DNA of 6,155 nt from an uncultured bacterium (GTDB lineage: Bacteria > Cyanobacteriota > Vampirovibrionia > Gastranaerophilales > Gastranaerophilaceae). The stretch is from contig USHE01000106.1 of the NCBI GenBank assembly GCA_900554385.1, positions 1-6,155 of the forward strand. Reading direction: 5' to 3'. Below the pieces are notes generated by a model. It did no database searches. It was not told the DNA's origin and saw nothing but the letters and a program-made list of their open reading frames with translations. Position numbers and translations under genes: made by a program. Positions 1 to 5,840 of this stretch are shown piece after piece (position 1 is the first letter of the stretch; each line of letters begins with the position of its first letter).

Positions 1-500
1 GCAAACCGAACAAACAAAACGATGACGTAGCGTTATTCAATGCAAACGGCTTAGGAAACTCTTGTGCCGTAGAGCTTGACGGTGGCAAGTGCTTTGGCGC
101 ACCGTTCACCCCAAAACCTGTAACAAAAGCAGAATGCGAACAAATGGAGGCAGACGGTATGGTAAACGGTTGCCTTTATGAATCTGACTACTGGGCAGGT
201 GCAGTAAAACAATGCGGAGGCAAAGGAAATATGCCAACAATGGCAGACCTTGGCAAAATAGCAAGTGCAATATACGAAGGCAACCCAACAATAGGTGCAT
301 ATAATAATGTAAGCAACCTAACCTACAAGCCCGGAACCGCCACATCTCACGGACTTCCAGAACCCAGCTTCTACTTGTGGTCTGGTGAGGAGCACGATAG
401 CGCCAACGCATACAACAGGAACTTCTACCCGACGAACTCGAACTGGAACAACTACTTCCGCACCCACAGCTACATTCAGGCTGTGTGTTTGGGTGATTAG
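1..500 (+). CDS. C-terminal fragment of a surface/pilin-like protein with a C-type-lectin-like end; candidate DGR target (5' partial)
   Basis: The reading frame is open from the window edge to a TAG at 498-500, giving 165 visible residues; the true start is upstream, so any signal peptide or pilin N-terminus is not visible. The fragment has six cysteines, spaced as if for disulphides in an exported protein (NSCAVEL, GGKCFG, AECEQM, NGCLYE, KQCGGK, and AVCLGD at the end). GNMPTMADLGKIAS resembles the RLPT-x-AEL stretch, and FYLWSGEE the YWSSTE stretch, of DUF1566/formylglycine-enzyme-like C-type-lectin folds, which also end in a conserved R/QAV strand. Proteins of this fold are common targets of diversity-generating retroelements. 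A strong terminator follows, so this is the last gene of its unit. I infer an extracellular binding or pilin-type accessory role; the precise family is not certain. The last 35 codons differ sharply in codon use from the rest. Confidence 0.8.
   Translation, partial: KPNKQNDDVALFNANGLGNSCAVELDGGKCFGAPFTPKPVTKAECEQMEADGMVNGCLYESDYWAGAVKQCGGKGNMPTMADLGKIASAIYEGNPTIGAYNNVSNLTYKPGTATSHGLPEPSFYLWSGEEHDSANAYNRNFYPTNSNWNNYFRTHSYIQAVCLGD
393..473 (+). other. Candidate DGR variable repeat (adenine-mutagenised codon block)
   Basis: By hand count, 20 of the 27 codons here end in C and five more end in G, about 93% GC at third positions, against roughly 42% in the preceding 130 codons of the same gene. 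From 447 to 473 there are nine NNC codons in a row, reading N N Y F R T H S Y. All are obtainable from AAC by changing only the first two bases, which are adenines. CCG, ACG and TCG at 429-440 similarly fit ACG with A-only changes. DGR variable repeats arise by adenine-specific mutagenic copying of a template repeat rich in AAC codons, and they sit at the 3' end of C-type-lectin-fold genes, exactly as here. The following segment (474-500, I Q A V C L G D stop) would be the invariant end. No template repeat or DGR reverse transcriptase is in the window, so the call rests on codon pattern and position. Confidence 0.55.
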
Positions 501-564
501 TTAATCATTCAAATGAAACGGATTATTCGGGGTGCAGAAAAAGCGTGGTTTTCCTTCACCTTAC

Positions 565-593
565 GGGCTTGGTCACTGCGTGACGCAGCGCCC
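565..593 (+). repeat. GC-rich inverted repeat downstream of the candidate variable gene
   Basis: An outer GGGC/GCCC pair (565-568 with 590-593) encloses CTGCG-TGA-CGCAG (576-588). An overlapping alternative, GTCAC-TGC-GTGAC (572-584), can form instead, so two mutually exclusive 5-bp stems share the same bases. The surrounding non-coding stretch (501-632) has no reading frame of note and is visibly richer in G and C than the operon downstream. Some DGRs need a hairpin or cruciform just 3' of the variable repeat for efficient mutagenic homing. This one is about 65 bases past the stop codon, farther than the classic case, so that role is only a possibility. It could equally be part of the 3' untranslated RNA. 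Confidence 0.4.
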
Positions 594-632
594 TACCGAA
601 AATCCGCATTTTGCGCGCCGTTTTGGCAACTC

Positions 633-664
633 AACAAAACCTCCATGCCGGAGGTTTTGTTTTT
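633..664 (+). terminator. Rho-independent terminator (12-bp stem)
   Basis: AACAAAACCTCC (633-644) pairs perfectly with GGAGGTTTTGTT (650-661) across a five-base loop, ATGCC. The T-rich right arm runs on to 664. The A-rich left arm would give a T-rich tail on the other strand too, so the hairpin could work in both directions, though no minus-strand gene is seen converging on it. It closes the transcription unit of the pilin-like gene and separates it from the pxpA-yvcK-pan operon. Confidence 0.9.
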
Positions 665-683
665 GATAAAATTTATATAAAGA

Positions 684-715
684 TTCTGGTATTTATTTAT
701 TTTTATGAGTATAAT
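684..715 (+). promoter_or_regulatory. Probable sigma-70-type promoter for the pxpA-yvcK-panBC operon
   Basis: A perfect TATAAT lies at 710-715, with a TG four bases before it (706-707), close to but one base off the extended -10 spacing. No good -35 is present: the best placed hexamers around 684-692 (TTCTGG, TGGTAT) match poorly. The site sits between the terminator ending at 664 and the first gene of the cluster and would give a leader of about 30 bases. The stretch is very AT-rich, so a chance TATAAT is possible. Confidence 0.45.
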
Positions 716-740
716 AATGGTATTAAATACAATTTTAAAT

Positions 741-746
741 GGGAAG
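741..746 (+). promoter_or_regulatory. Ribosome binding site deciding the start of the PxpA-like gene
   Basis: GGGAAG lies seven bases before the ATG at 754. The earlier in-frame ATG at 739 is preceded only by AATTTTAA, with no purine-rich site, so the 754 start is preferred. Confidence 0.65.
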
Positions 747-753
747 AAATGAA

Positions 754-1548
754 ATGTCACAGACTCTTGAGAGAACACAAATAAAAAATATTGATTTTAA
801 CATTGACTTAGGTCAAAGTTTCGGAATATACAAAAATAATGCTGAATATGCACTTCTGGATTACGCAAGCTCCGTAAACATATCTTGCGGTTTTCATGCC
901 GGCGATCCGATGACTATAAGAAATGCACTTTTGAAAGCTAAAGAAAAAAATGTTGTAGTCGGCGCACATATCGGGTTTGATGATATTCAAGGTTTCGGCT
1001 ACAGACCAATGCAGCTTTCTGATGACGAGCTTGAAGCTCTGGTAATTTATCAGGTCGGAGCGTTAATGTCTTTTGCCAAAACTTTCAAAATGGAAATAGA
1101 ACACGTACGCCCTCACGGCGCAATGTACAAACAAGCCGCAGAAGATTTTCAATTTGCAAGCACGATAGCAAAAGCAATAAAAAAATGTTCTCAATGGCTC
1201 GTATACTACGGTGCATCAGGAGATGTTACAACTAACGTCGGGGAAGAAATAAACATTCCGATTGCCCACGAAATACATCTTGAAAAGACATATAACACCG
1301 ACGGCACAATAGATTTCAGCCGTAAAGATTATGAGAATATCTTCTTTTCAATAAATAGACTAAAAAGCCTGCTTGCAACTTCTCAAATTGATAATTCAGC
1401 AGGCGGAAAAACTTGCGTAATTGCAGATACAATCCACTTTTCAAACAAAATTGCAAACGCAAAAGATTTAATAAAACAATCAAAAGAATTAATAACTCCG
1501 GTACCTGTAAATTATAAAAATGCATGCTTATCCGGATGGGTAGAATAG
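754..1548 (+). CDS. pxpA: Divergent PxpA/LamB-YcsF-family protein (5-oxoprolinase subunit A-like)
   Basis: This 264-residue protein belongs to the LamB/YcsF family, whose best known member, E. coli PxpA (about 244 residues), works with PxpB and PxpC in ATP-dependent opening of 5-oxoproline to glutamate in the cytoplasm. Family blocks are visible in order: DFNIDLGQSFG (14-24), NISCGFHAGDP (42-52), GAHIGFDDIQGFGYR (70-84), YQVGAL (99-104), HVRPHGAMY (117-125) and YNTDGTIDFSR (180-190). It departs from the consensus at several places: DLGQ for the usual DLGE, LEKTY for the usual DRxY, and CVIADT (221-226) where the family normally has CVHGDT. No pxpB or pxpC lies nearby. It is the first gene of the cluster, with yvcK starting 12 bases after its stop. 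Family membership is secure; 5-oxoprolinase activity is not, and a related amide or sugar-type hydrolysis is possible. The gene symbol is given on family grounds only. Confidence 0.85.
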   Translation: MSQTLERTQIKNIDFNIDLGQSFGIYKNNAEYALLDYASSVNISCGFHAGDPMTIRNALLKAKEKNVVVGAHIGFDDIQGFGYRPMQLSDDELEALVIYQVGALMSFAKTFKMEIEHVRPHGAMYKQAAEDFQFASTIAKAIKKCSQWLVYYGASGDVTTNVGEEINIPIAHEIHLEKTYNTDGTIDFSRKDYENIFFSINRLKSLLATSQIDNSAGGKTCVIADTIHFSNKIANAKDLIKQSKELITPVPVNYKNACLSGWVE

Positions 1549-1553
1549 GTGAT
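1547..1553 (+). promoter_or_regulatory. Shine-Dalgarno site selecting the yvcK start at 1561
   Basis: AGGTGAT overlaps the stop codon of the upstream gene and lies seven bases before the ATG at 1561. The alternative starts GTG 1549 and ATG 1552 fall inside this site and lack a well placed one of their own. The overlap suggests translational coupling between the two genes. Confidence 0.65.
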
Positions 1554-1560
1554 GATAAAA

Positions 1561-2913
1561 ATGAAAAAATTTAGAAATAGTATGAGAATGCCTAAAGATG
1601 CAGGATGGTTAATCCCGGGTTTACAGGTGAAAAGATGGTTTATCCTAATTTTTGCAGGTGCTGTAATGATGGCATTCGGGTTGTTAATATTATGCGACAT
1701 AAAACCGGTATTTTACACTATGGAATTTGTCAGAAAAGTTGCATCAAAAATTTCAACCGAATGGATTGCGTTTACTATCGTAATGTTCGGAGCTGCTATG
1801 TTTTTCAAAGGATGGCAAAAAACAAATTTATCAATCCTTGATTTAAATAACGGTAGAGAAAAAGAAACAATACTGGAAGCTTTGTACAGAAGAAGAAAAC
1901 TCAACCGCGGACCGAAAATTGTTGCAATCGGCGGCGGTACAGGTTTATCAATGCTGTTAAAAGGAATAAAACACATAACCAATAATATTACGGCAGTTGT
2001 AACAGTCGGCGACGACGGAGGTTCTTCTGGACGATTAAGAGAAGATATGGGAATTTTACCTCCCGGAGATATAAGAAATTGTATTGCAGCACTCGCTGAC
2101 GATGAAGATTTAATCACTAAATTGTTTCAGTATAGATTTAAATCAGGTGAAGGGCTTGAAGGACACAGTTTTGGGAATTTATTTTTAACTGCACTTTGTT
2201 CAATCACAGGCGACATGGTTCGCGCAGTAAAAGAATCGTCAAACGTACTTTCGATAAGAGGTCGCGTTCTTCCTTCAACTTTAGATGACATGAAGCTTGT
2301 AGCCGAAATGGAAGACGGCAGAATTATCCATGGCGAATCAAATATTCCGGAAGCTCACGGAAAAATAAAAAGATTATTCACCGACCCGGTTCAGTGCAAA
2401 CCGCTGGAAGATGTTCTTGCCGCAATTAAGGATGCGGATTTGATAATTATGGGACCTGGAAGTTTGTACACAAGTGTCATTCCAAATCTTTTAATAGAAG
2501 AAATATCCAAAGAAGTTGCCCAATCTAATGCAAAAAAAATATATGTCTGCAACATTATGACTCAACCCGGAGAAACCGATAACTATTCAGTTTCAGACCA
2601 CCTGACAGCATTAATGAAACACGCAAACAGCAGAAATATTCTGGATGCAGTACTGGTAAATGATTTCATACCATCAAACCTTGCAGATAAATACAAACTT
2701 GCAGGCTCATATCCTGTTAAGGTTGATGTAGAAAATATAAAGAAACTCGGAATAAAAATCTTCCCTAAAAAATTAATCGAAGACAGCAGAGAAGGACTTG
2801 TCAGACATAGCTCAAACCGTGTTGCCCGTGCGATTTACTACTGGTATAAAAAAGAACACAAAAGTGAAAAAAATTCATTCTTTTCTCACAAAGAACTGGT
2901 TACTAAAGGTTAA
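1561..2913 (+). CDS. yvcK: YvcK/GlmR-family UDP-GlcNAc-binding regulator with N-terminal membrane anchor
   Basis: This 450-residue protein is a YvcK family member (YvcK/GlmR in Bacillus, CuvA in mycobacteria). In those species the proteins bind UDP-GlcNAc and adjust carbon flow into cell-wall precursors, especially during gluconeogenic growth. The core begins near residue 118 with VAIGGGTG (121-128). It continues with TVGDDGGSSGRLR (148-160), PPGDIRN (167-173), GHSFGNL (201-207), GPGSLYTS (298-305) and CNIMTQPGETD (330-340), all hallmarks of the CofD/YvcK fold. Ahead of it are WLIPGLQVKRW (16-26) and two predicted membrane helices (about 26-46 and 66-85), then a basic linker. This extension is missing from the short Firmicutes forms and fits a cyanobacterial-type protein, placing the core on the cytoplasmic face. 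panB begins two bases after the stop. No key motif appears lost. Function in this organism is inferred from the family. Confidence 0.93.
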   Translation: MKKFRNSMRMPKDAGWLIPGLQVKRWFILIFAGAVMMAFGLLILCDIKPVFYTMEFVRKVASKISTEWIAFTIVMFGAAMFFKGWQKTNLSILDLNNGREKETILEALYRRRKLNRGPKIVAIGGGTGLSMLLKGIKHITNNITAVVTVGDDGGSSGRLREDMGILPPGDIRNCIAALADDEDLITKLFQYRFKSGEGLEGHSFGNLFLTALCSITGDMVRAVKESSNVLSIRGRVLPSTLDDMKLVAEMEDGRIIHGESNIPEAHGKIKRLFTDPVQCKPLEDVLAAIKDADLIIMGPGSLYTSVIPNLLIEEISKEVAQSNAKKIYVCNIMTQPGETDNYSVSDHLTALMKHANSRNILDAVLVNDFIPSNLADKYKLAGSYPVKVDVENIKKLGIKIFPKKLIEDSREGLVRHSSNRVARAIYYWYKKEHKSEKNSFFSHKELVTKG

Positions 2914-2915
2914 TT

Positions 2916-3755
2916 ATGTCAAAAAAAATCACAGTAAATTCAATACAAAAATATAAAAATAATAACGAAAAATTTTCCGTCCTGACAGCTTACGATTATT
3001 CTACCGCAAAATACCTTGACGAGGCGGGAATTGACATAATCCTAATCGGCGACAGTCTTGCAATGGTAGCTCTCGGATACGATACGACAAACGCTATCGG
3101 CGTTGAAGAAATGGAGATTTTCACAAAAGCCGTAGCAAGAGGAGCTTCACACTCTATGGTAATCACCGACATGCCTTTTATGAGCTACCATAAAACAGAA
3201 GCCGAAGCCGTTGAAAATGCAGGAAGAATGATAAAAGCCGGCGCAAACGGTATAAAAATAGAAGGAGCAACGGACTACATCCTCAACGTAATCCGTCATA
3301 TTACGCAAATCGGCATCCCTGTAATGGGTCATGTTGGTTTCACACCGCAATTTTTGAACGCAATCGGAGGGTATAACATTCAAGGAAAATCATACGAAGC
3401 AACCCTCGAAATTCTAGAACAAGCTAAAAAATTGGAAGAAGCAGGCGTTTTTTCAATTGTACTCGAAATGGTTCCTGAAGAAAGCGCTCAATACATAACA
3501 GAACATCTCAAAGTTCCGACAATTTCTTGCGGAGCAGGAAGATATTGTGATGCTCAGGTACTTGTTTCTGATGATTTATTCGGGAAATTTTCAGATTTCA
3601 AACCTAAATTTGCGAGAAAATACGGAGATATGAAATCACTTATTCTTAATTGTGCAAAACAATATAATGAAGATGTTAAAAACGGTCTTTTTCCCTCGGA
3701 AGATGAAATATTTAAACTCAACGAAACAGAATTAAAACAACTCAAAATTCACTAA
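2916..3755 (+). CDS. panB: 3-methyl-2-oxobutanoate hydroxymethyltransferase (ketopantoate hydroxymethyltransferase)
   Basis: PanB transfers a hydroxymethyl group from 5,10-methylene-tetrahydrofolate to 2-oxoisovalerate, making ketopantoate, the first committed step to pantothenate and coenzyme A. The 279-residue protein is a full-length TIM-barrel enzyme (E. coli PanB is 264). Visible motifs are TAYDYS (24-29), IGDSLAM (44-50), TDMPFMSY (84-91), GANGIKIEGA (109-118), GHVGFTPQ (138-145), GGYNIQGK (151-158), LEMVPEE (183-189) and CGAG (205-208). The metal-binding aspartates (D46, D85), substrate-contacting K114 and E116, and the catalytic-base glutamate E184 are present. Small departures are GDSLAM for GDSLGM, CDAQ for CDGQ, and SDDLFG where HDLLG is common. 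An AAAGG at 2905-2909, inside the end of yvcK, serves the ATG. panC follows after 72 bases, and together they supply most of pantoate activation to pantothenate. Confidence 0.96.
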   Translation: MSKKITVNSIQKYKNNNEKFSVLTAYDYSTAKYLDEAGIDIILIGDSLAMVALGYDTTNAIGVEEMEIFTKAVARGASHSMVITDMPFMSYHKTEAEAVENAGRMIKAGANGIKIEGATDYILNVIRHITQIGIPVMGHVGFTPQFLNAIGGYNIQGKSYEATLEILEQAKKLEEAGVFSIVLEMVPEESAQYITEHLKVPTISCGAGRYCDAQVLVSDDLFGKFSDFKPKFARKYGDMKSLILNCAKQYNEDVKNGLFPSEDEIFKLNETELKQLKIH

Positions 3756-3813
3756 TAATTAAAATATAATCTTTCTATGTTTTTATTTAATTTTATGGTA
3801 TCGTACAGGTATA

Positions 3814-3820
3814 GAGGGAG
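3814..3820 (+). promoter_or_regulatory. Ribosome binding site fixing the panC start at 3828
   Basis: GAGGGAG lies seven bases before the ATG at 3828. An in-frame ATG at 3777 would add 17 residues but follows a T-rich stretch with no such site, and the added residues match nothing expected of PanC. Confidence 0.8.
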
Positions 3821-3827
3821 TAGAATT

Positions 3828-4679
3828 ATGATTATACATACGATAAAAGAATTAAGAGAACAGATTAAAAACTGGAAAAAAGAAGGCTTAAGCGTAGGTC
3901 TTGTACCAACAATGGGCGCTTTGCACGCCGGACACCTCAGCCTTATAAAAAAAAGTGTGGAAAAATGTGATAAAACCGTAGTATCAGTTTTTGTCAATCC
4001 GATACAATTCTGCCCCGGCGAAGATTTGGAAAAATATCCTAGAACACTTGATGCTGATAATAAATTATGCGAAGATGCAGGTGTATCAATTGTTTTTGCA
4101 CCATCACCAAAAGAAATGTACGGCGAAGGACATATTCTCTCAAACGACTTTTTAACTTATGTACTCCCGCCATTTTTTTATGTGAACAAACTTTGCGGGA
4201 AATCAAGAGTAGGACACTTTGACGGAGTTTGTACTGTTGTTAATAAATTATTCAACATCGTCCAGCCCGATTTTGCATTTTTCGGAGAAAAAGACAGACA
4301 ACAGTTAATAATTATTAAGAAAATGGTTAAGGATTTAAATATTCCTGTAGAAATAATTCCATGCCCTATTGTCCGCGAAGAAAGCGGGTTAGCACTAAGT
4401 TCACGAAATAAATATTTAACAGAAAACGGGAAAAAAGAAGCACTTGTCCTTAACAGGATTTTATTTAATATAAAAACGTGTTATAATAAAGGAATAAAAG
4501 ATATAGACGCATTAACTGAAACCGCATATTCATTTTTAAATGAAAATCATACCTTAGAATATCTGGAGTTCAGAGACAAAGACAATCTGGAAGAAAAAAA
4601 AGTTGCAGATAACAACACAATAGTATTCATAGCTGTCCACGTAGAAAATGTACGTTTAATCGATAATATTGAATTATAA
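3828..4679 (+). CDS. panC: Pantoate--beta-alanine ligase (pantothenate synthetase)
   Basis: PanC joins pantoate and beta-alanine with ATP, through a pantoyl-adenylate, to make pantothenate in the cytoplasm. From the ATG at 3828 the protein is 283 residues, the same as E. coli PanC. Motifs in order are VPTMGALHAGH (26-36; H33 and H36 form the HxGH nucleotide site), FVNPIQF (55-61, with pantoate-binding Q60), EDLEKYPRT (65-73), CGKSRVGHFDGV (123-134), NIVQPDFAFFGEKD (143-156) and REESGLALSSRN (183-194, the KMSKS-like site). K155, D156 and Q159 correspond to conserved active-site residues. The usual GEKDYQQ reads GEKDRQQ here, an arginine in place of tyrosine at 157. The C-terminal dimer domain is short but complete. 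It follows panB in the same operon; no panD or panE is in the window, so beta-alanine and pantoate reduction must be supplied elsewhere. Confidence 0.96.
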   Translation: MIIHTIKELREQIKNWKKEGLSVGLVPTMGALHAGHLSLIKKSVEKCDKTVVSVFVNPIQFCPGEDLEKYPRTLDADNKLCEDAGVSIVFAPSPKEMYGEGHILSNDFLTYVLPPFFYVNKLCGKSRVGHFDGVCTVVNKLFNIVQPDFAFFGEKDRQQLIIIKKMVKDLNIPVEIIPCPIVREESGLALSSRNKYLTENGKKEALVLNRILFNIKTCYNKGIKDIDALTETAYSFLNENHTLEYLEFRDKDNLEEKKVADNNTIVFIAVHVENVRLIDNIEL

Positions 4680-4688
4680 AAATAAGGC

Positions 4689-4693
4689 GAGGA
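4689..4693 (+). promoter_or_regulatory. Ribosome binding site supporting a GTG start
   Basis: GAGGA lies six bases before the GTG at 4700. No other start codon precedes the first membrane helix, so the GTG is taken as the start of the membrane protein. Confidence 0.7.
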
Positions 4694-4699
4694 AAATAA

Positions 4700-5623
4700 G
4701 TGCATAAAAATTTAGAAAAACTCAAAAAATTAGTAATACTTTCAGGTCATCTGTTTACACTATTACAAATAGTGTCGATTATACTAATTCTATTTATTTC
4801 CTTGTTCTGGTTCTTTGAATTAACAGAAATCCATTTGCTTGACTTTATGCTTCCGTTTATCAACGGTATAAAATCAGCAATGCAGGCAAATTTCGGGGAA
4901 CAGCTTCAAAAAGGTCAAGCAGGACTTGATGGTTCATTATTTATATTTATAGCAATAACAGGTCTGCTTATATATATAACATCCCAGTTAAAAACATTTA
5001 CAGCACATACAGAAAAAGTTTTAACTAAAAATATAATATTAAAAAAACAACAAGAGGAAGAAGCATTTAATATTCAATTAAACCTCGAAAGACAGCGTGC
5101 ATTGATGGCATACAAAAATATAGTTATACTTGTTAAAATATCACTTAAAAGCTTACTAAAAGATATGTATCAAACAGAAAATGATACAAAAAAAATTGAC
5201 AAAAGACAAGAAGATGCCGCAATCGTATCATTCTATAACATGATGAAAACACTTCCCGGATGCGGATTTTCAAAAGACGGTACAATATTGATAATAACAG
5301 CGAAAAAATTTGAGTTAGTCGATGTTATACTTCTAAAAATTAATGAAAGCCTTGATGCCCTAAAAAAAGAATATAAATTAAAAAAGATTGCCTTAAATAC
5401 TAACATGGCTATAGACGTATATACCGACAAGGTACTTTTAAAAGATGTATACGCCGATTTAAAAACTTTGTTAAAATTAAATATGCCTAATGAATTATTA
5501 TGCTACGGAAACTTCTGCCACAGATATGAATTATTGAAAAAACCACAGTTTGAAGCATACTTAAAGGGGACTTACGACATAACCGATGACGAAAATATCT
5601 GGGCAATAGTTAAGAAAAATTAA
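4700..5623 (+). CDS. Unrecognised two-helix membrane protein with coiled coil and possible degenerate cyclase-like domain
   Basis: I do not recognise this 307-residue protein by name. It begins at a GTG supported by GAGGA at 4689-4693, six bases upstream; the first in-frame ATG (residue 50) would remove the first membrane helix. Two hydrophobic segments, about residues 18-39 and 78-95, flank a short probably extracytoplasmic loop. A charged helical stretch (about 100-135, with KKQQEEE) looks like a coiled coil or signalling helix. The C-terminal part (about 175-305) has an alternating pattern, KDGTILIITAKKF, then a helix, then IALNTNMAIDV, later LNMPNELLCYG and YLKGTYDI. This loosely recalls the class III nucleotide cyclase fold (GDGIMAVF, helix, RxGIHxG, then LKG) but lacks the metal-binding and base-recognition residues. 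That architecture would suit a membrane sensor or scaffold. It is the last gene of the operon, 20 bases after panC. The fold match is weak and by eye only. Confidence 0.8.
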   Translation: MHKNLEKLKKLVILSGHLFTLLQIVSIILILFISLFWFFELTEIHLLDFMLPFINGIKSAMQANFGEQLQKGQAGLDGSLFIFIAITGLLIYITSQLKTFTAHTEKVLTKNIILKKQQEEEAFNIQLNLERQRALMAYKNIVILVKISLKSLLKDMYQTENDTKKIDKRQEDAAIVSFYNMMKTLPGCGFSKDGTILIITAKKFELVDVILLKINESLDALKKEYKLKKIALNTNMAIDVYTDKVLLKDVYADLKTLLKLNMPNELLCYGNFCHRYELLKKPQFEAYLKGTYDITDDENIWAIVKKN

Positions 5624-5639
5624 GTTTTACTTGATTTTT
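5615..5639 (+). terminator. Possible weak terminator overlapping the end of the operon
   Basis: AAAAATTAAG (5615-5624) can pair with CTTGATTTTT (5630-5639), ten pairs with one G-U, around a five-base loop, ending in a run of T. It overlaps the stop codon of the membrane protein gene and the -35 of the rplJ promoter. The stem has almost no G-C pairs, so it may end transcription poorly or not at all, and it may just reflect AT-richness. Confidence 0.3.
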
Positions 5640-5659
5640 AAATTCCCTTTTGCTATTGT
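5631..5659 (+). promoter_or_regulatory. Extended -10 promoter for the L10 leader and rplJ
   Basis: TTGATT (5631-5636) and TATTGT (5654-5659) are 17 bases apart, and TG at 5651-5652 gives the extended -10 form TGCTATTGT. Transcription would begin near 5666, immediately before the conserved 5' part of the L10 leader, which is where such transcripts normally start. This placement is the main reason for trusting it over the TATAAT further downstream at 5802. Confidence 0.7.
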
Positions 5660-5665
5660 AAAGAT

Positions 5666-5790
5666 GTACACCGCAGACAATTAGTCGGGTGGGGCAAAAC
5701 AGGAAGATTAGAAGCAGAAACAGTGCTGATATGAATTCTTGAATAAATGCTTCATCACGTTAAATGTCACAAGACAGCTAATCGAGGTTA
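5666..5790 (+). promoter_or_regulatory. Ribosomal protein L10 leader (autoregulatory RNA)
   Basis: The L10 leader is a structured 5' RNA that binds the L10-L12 complex and lowers expression of rplJ-rplL when free L10 is in excess. Recognisable parts are ACCGCAGACA (5670-5679) followed by ATTAG (5680-5684), and further on GTTAAATG (5759-5766) and ACAGCTAATCGAGG (5774-5787). ATTAG pairs with CTAAT (5778-5782), and the flanking CCGCAGAC and CGAGG are the parts expected to form the kink-turn bound by L10. Between them lies a variable stem region (about 5722-5758). The position upstream of rplJ, in the same direction, agrees. The 3' boundary is approximate. Confidence 0.85.
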
Positions 5791-5840
5791 CACAAGTCGA
5801 ATATAATAGATATTATATGCCTATGTGTGATTTTGCGGTT

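Noticed and set aside
739..753. Earlier in-frame ATG for the PxpA-like gene
   Set aside because: No ribosome binding site before it, whereas GGGAAG is well placed for the ATG at 754; family similarity begins after both.
1549..1560. GTG 1549 and ATG 1552 as yvcK starts
   Set aside because: They lie inside the AGGTGAT site that best serves the ATG at 1561; they cannot be fully excluded but change only four residues.
106..2117. Minus-strand open frames opposite the pilin-like, pxpA and yvcK genes (for example 106-411, 593-778 and 1713-2117)
   Set aside because: They lie antisense to well supported genes or over the terminator, encode low-complexity sequences and resemble no family I know.
3765..3770. 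TATAAT between panB and panC as an internal promoter
   Set aside because: No usable -35 at the right distance and no extended -10; in such an AT-rich gap a chance match is likely.
3777..3827. In-frame N-terminal extension of panC
   Set aside because: Seventeen extra residues with no family match and no ribosome binding site; the 3828 start gives the standard 283-residue length.
5801..5818. TATAAT/palindrome ATATAAT-AGAT-ATTATAT as a second rplJ promoter or operator
   Set aside because: No -35 hexamer is present, and it lies downstream of the L10 leader, so a start here would bypass the autoregulatory element. The palindrome is pure AT and may be accidental.
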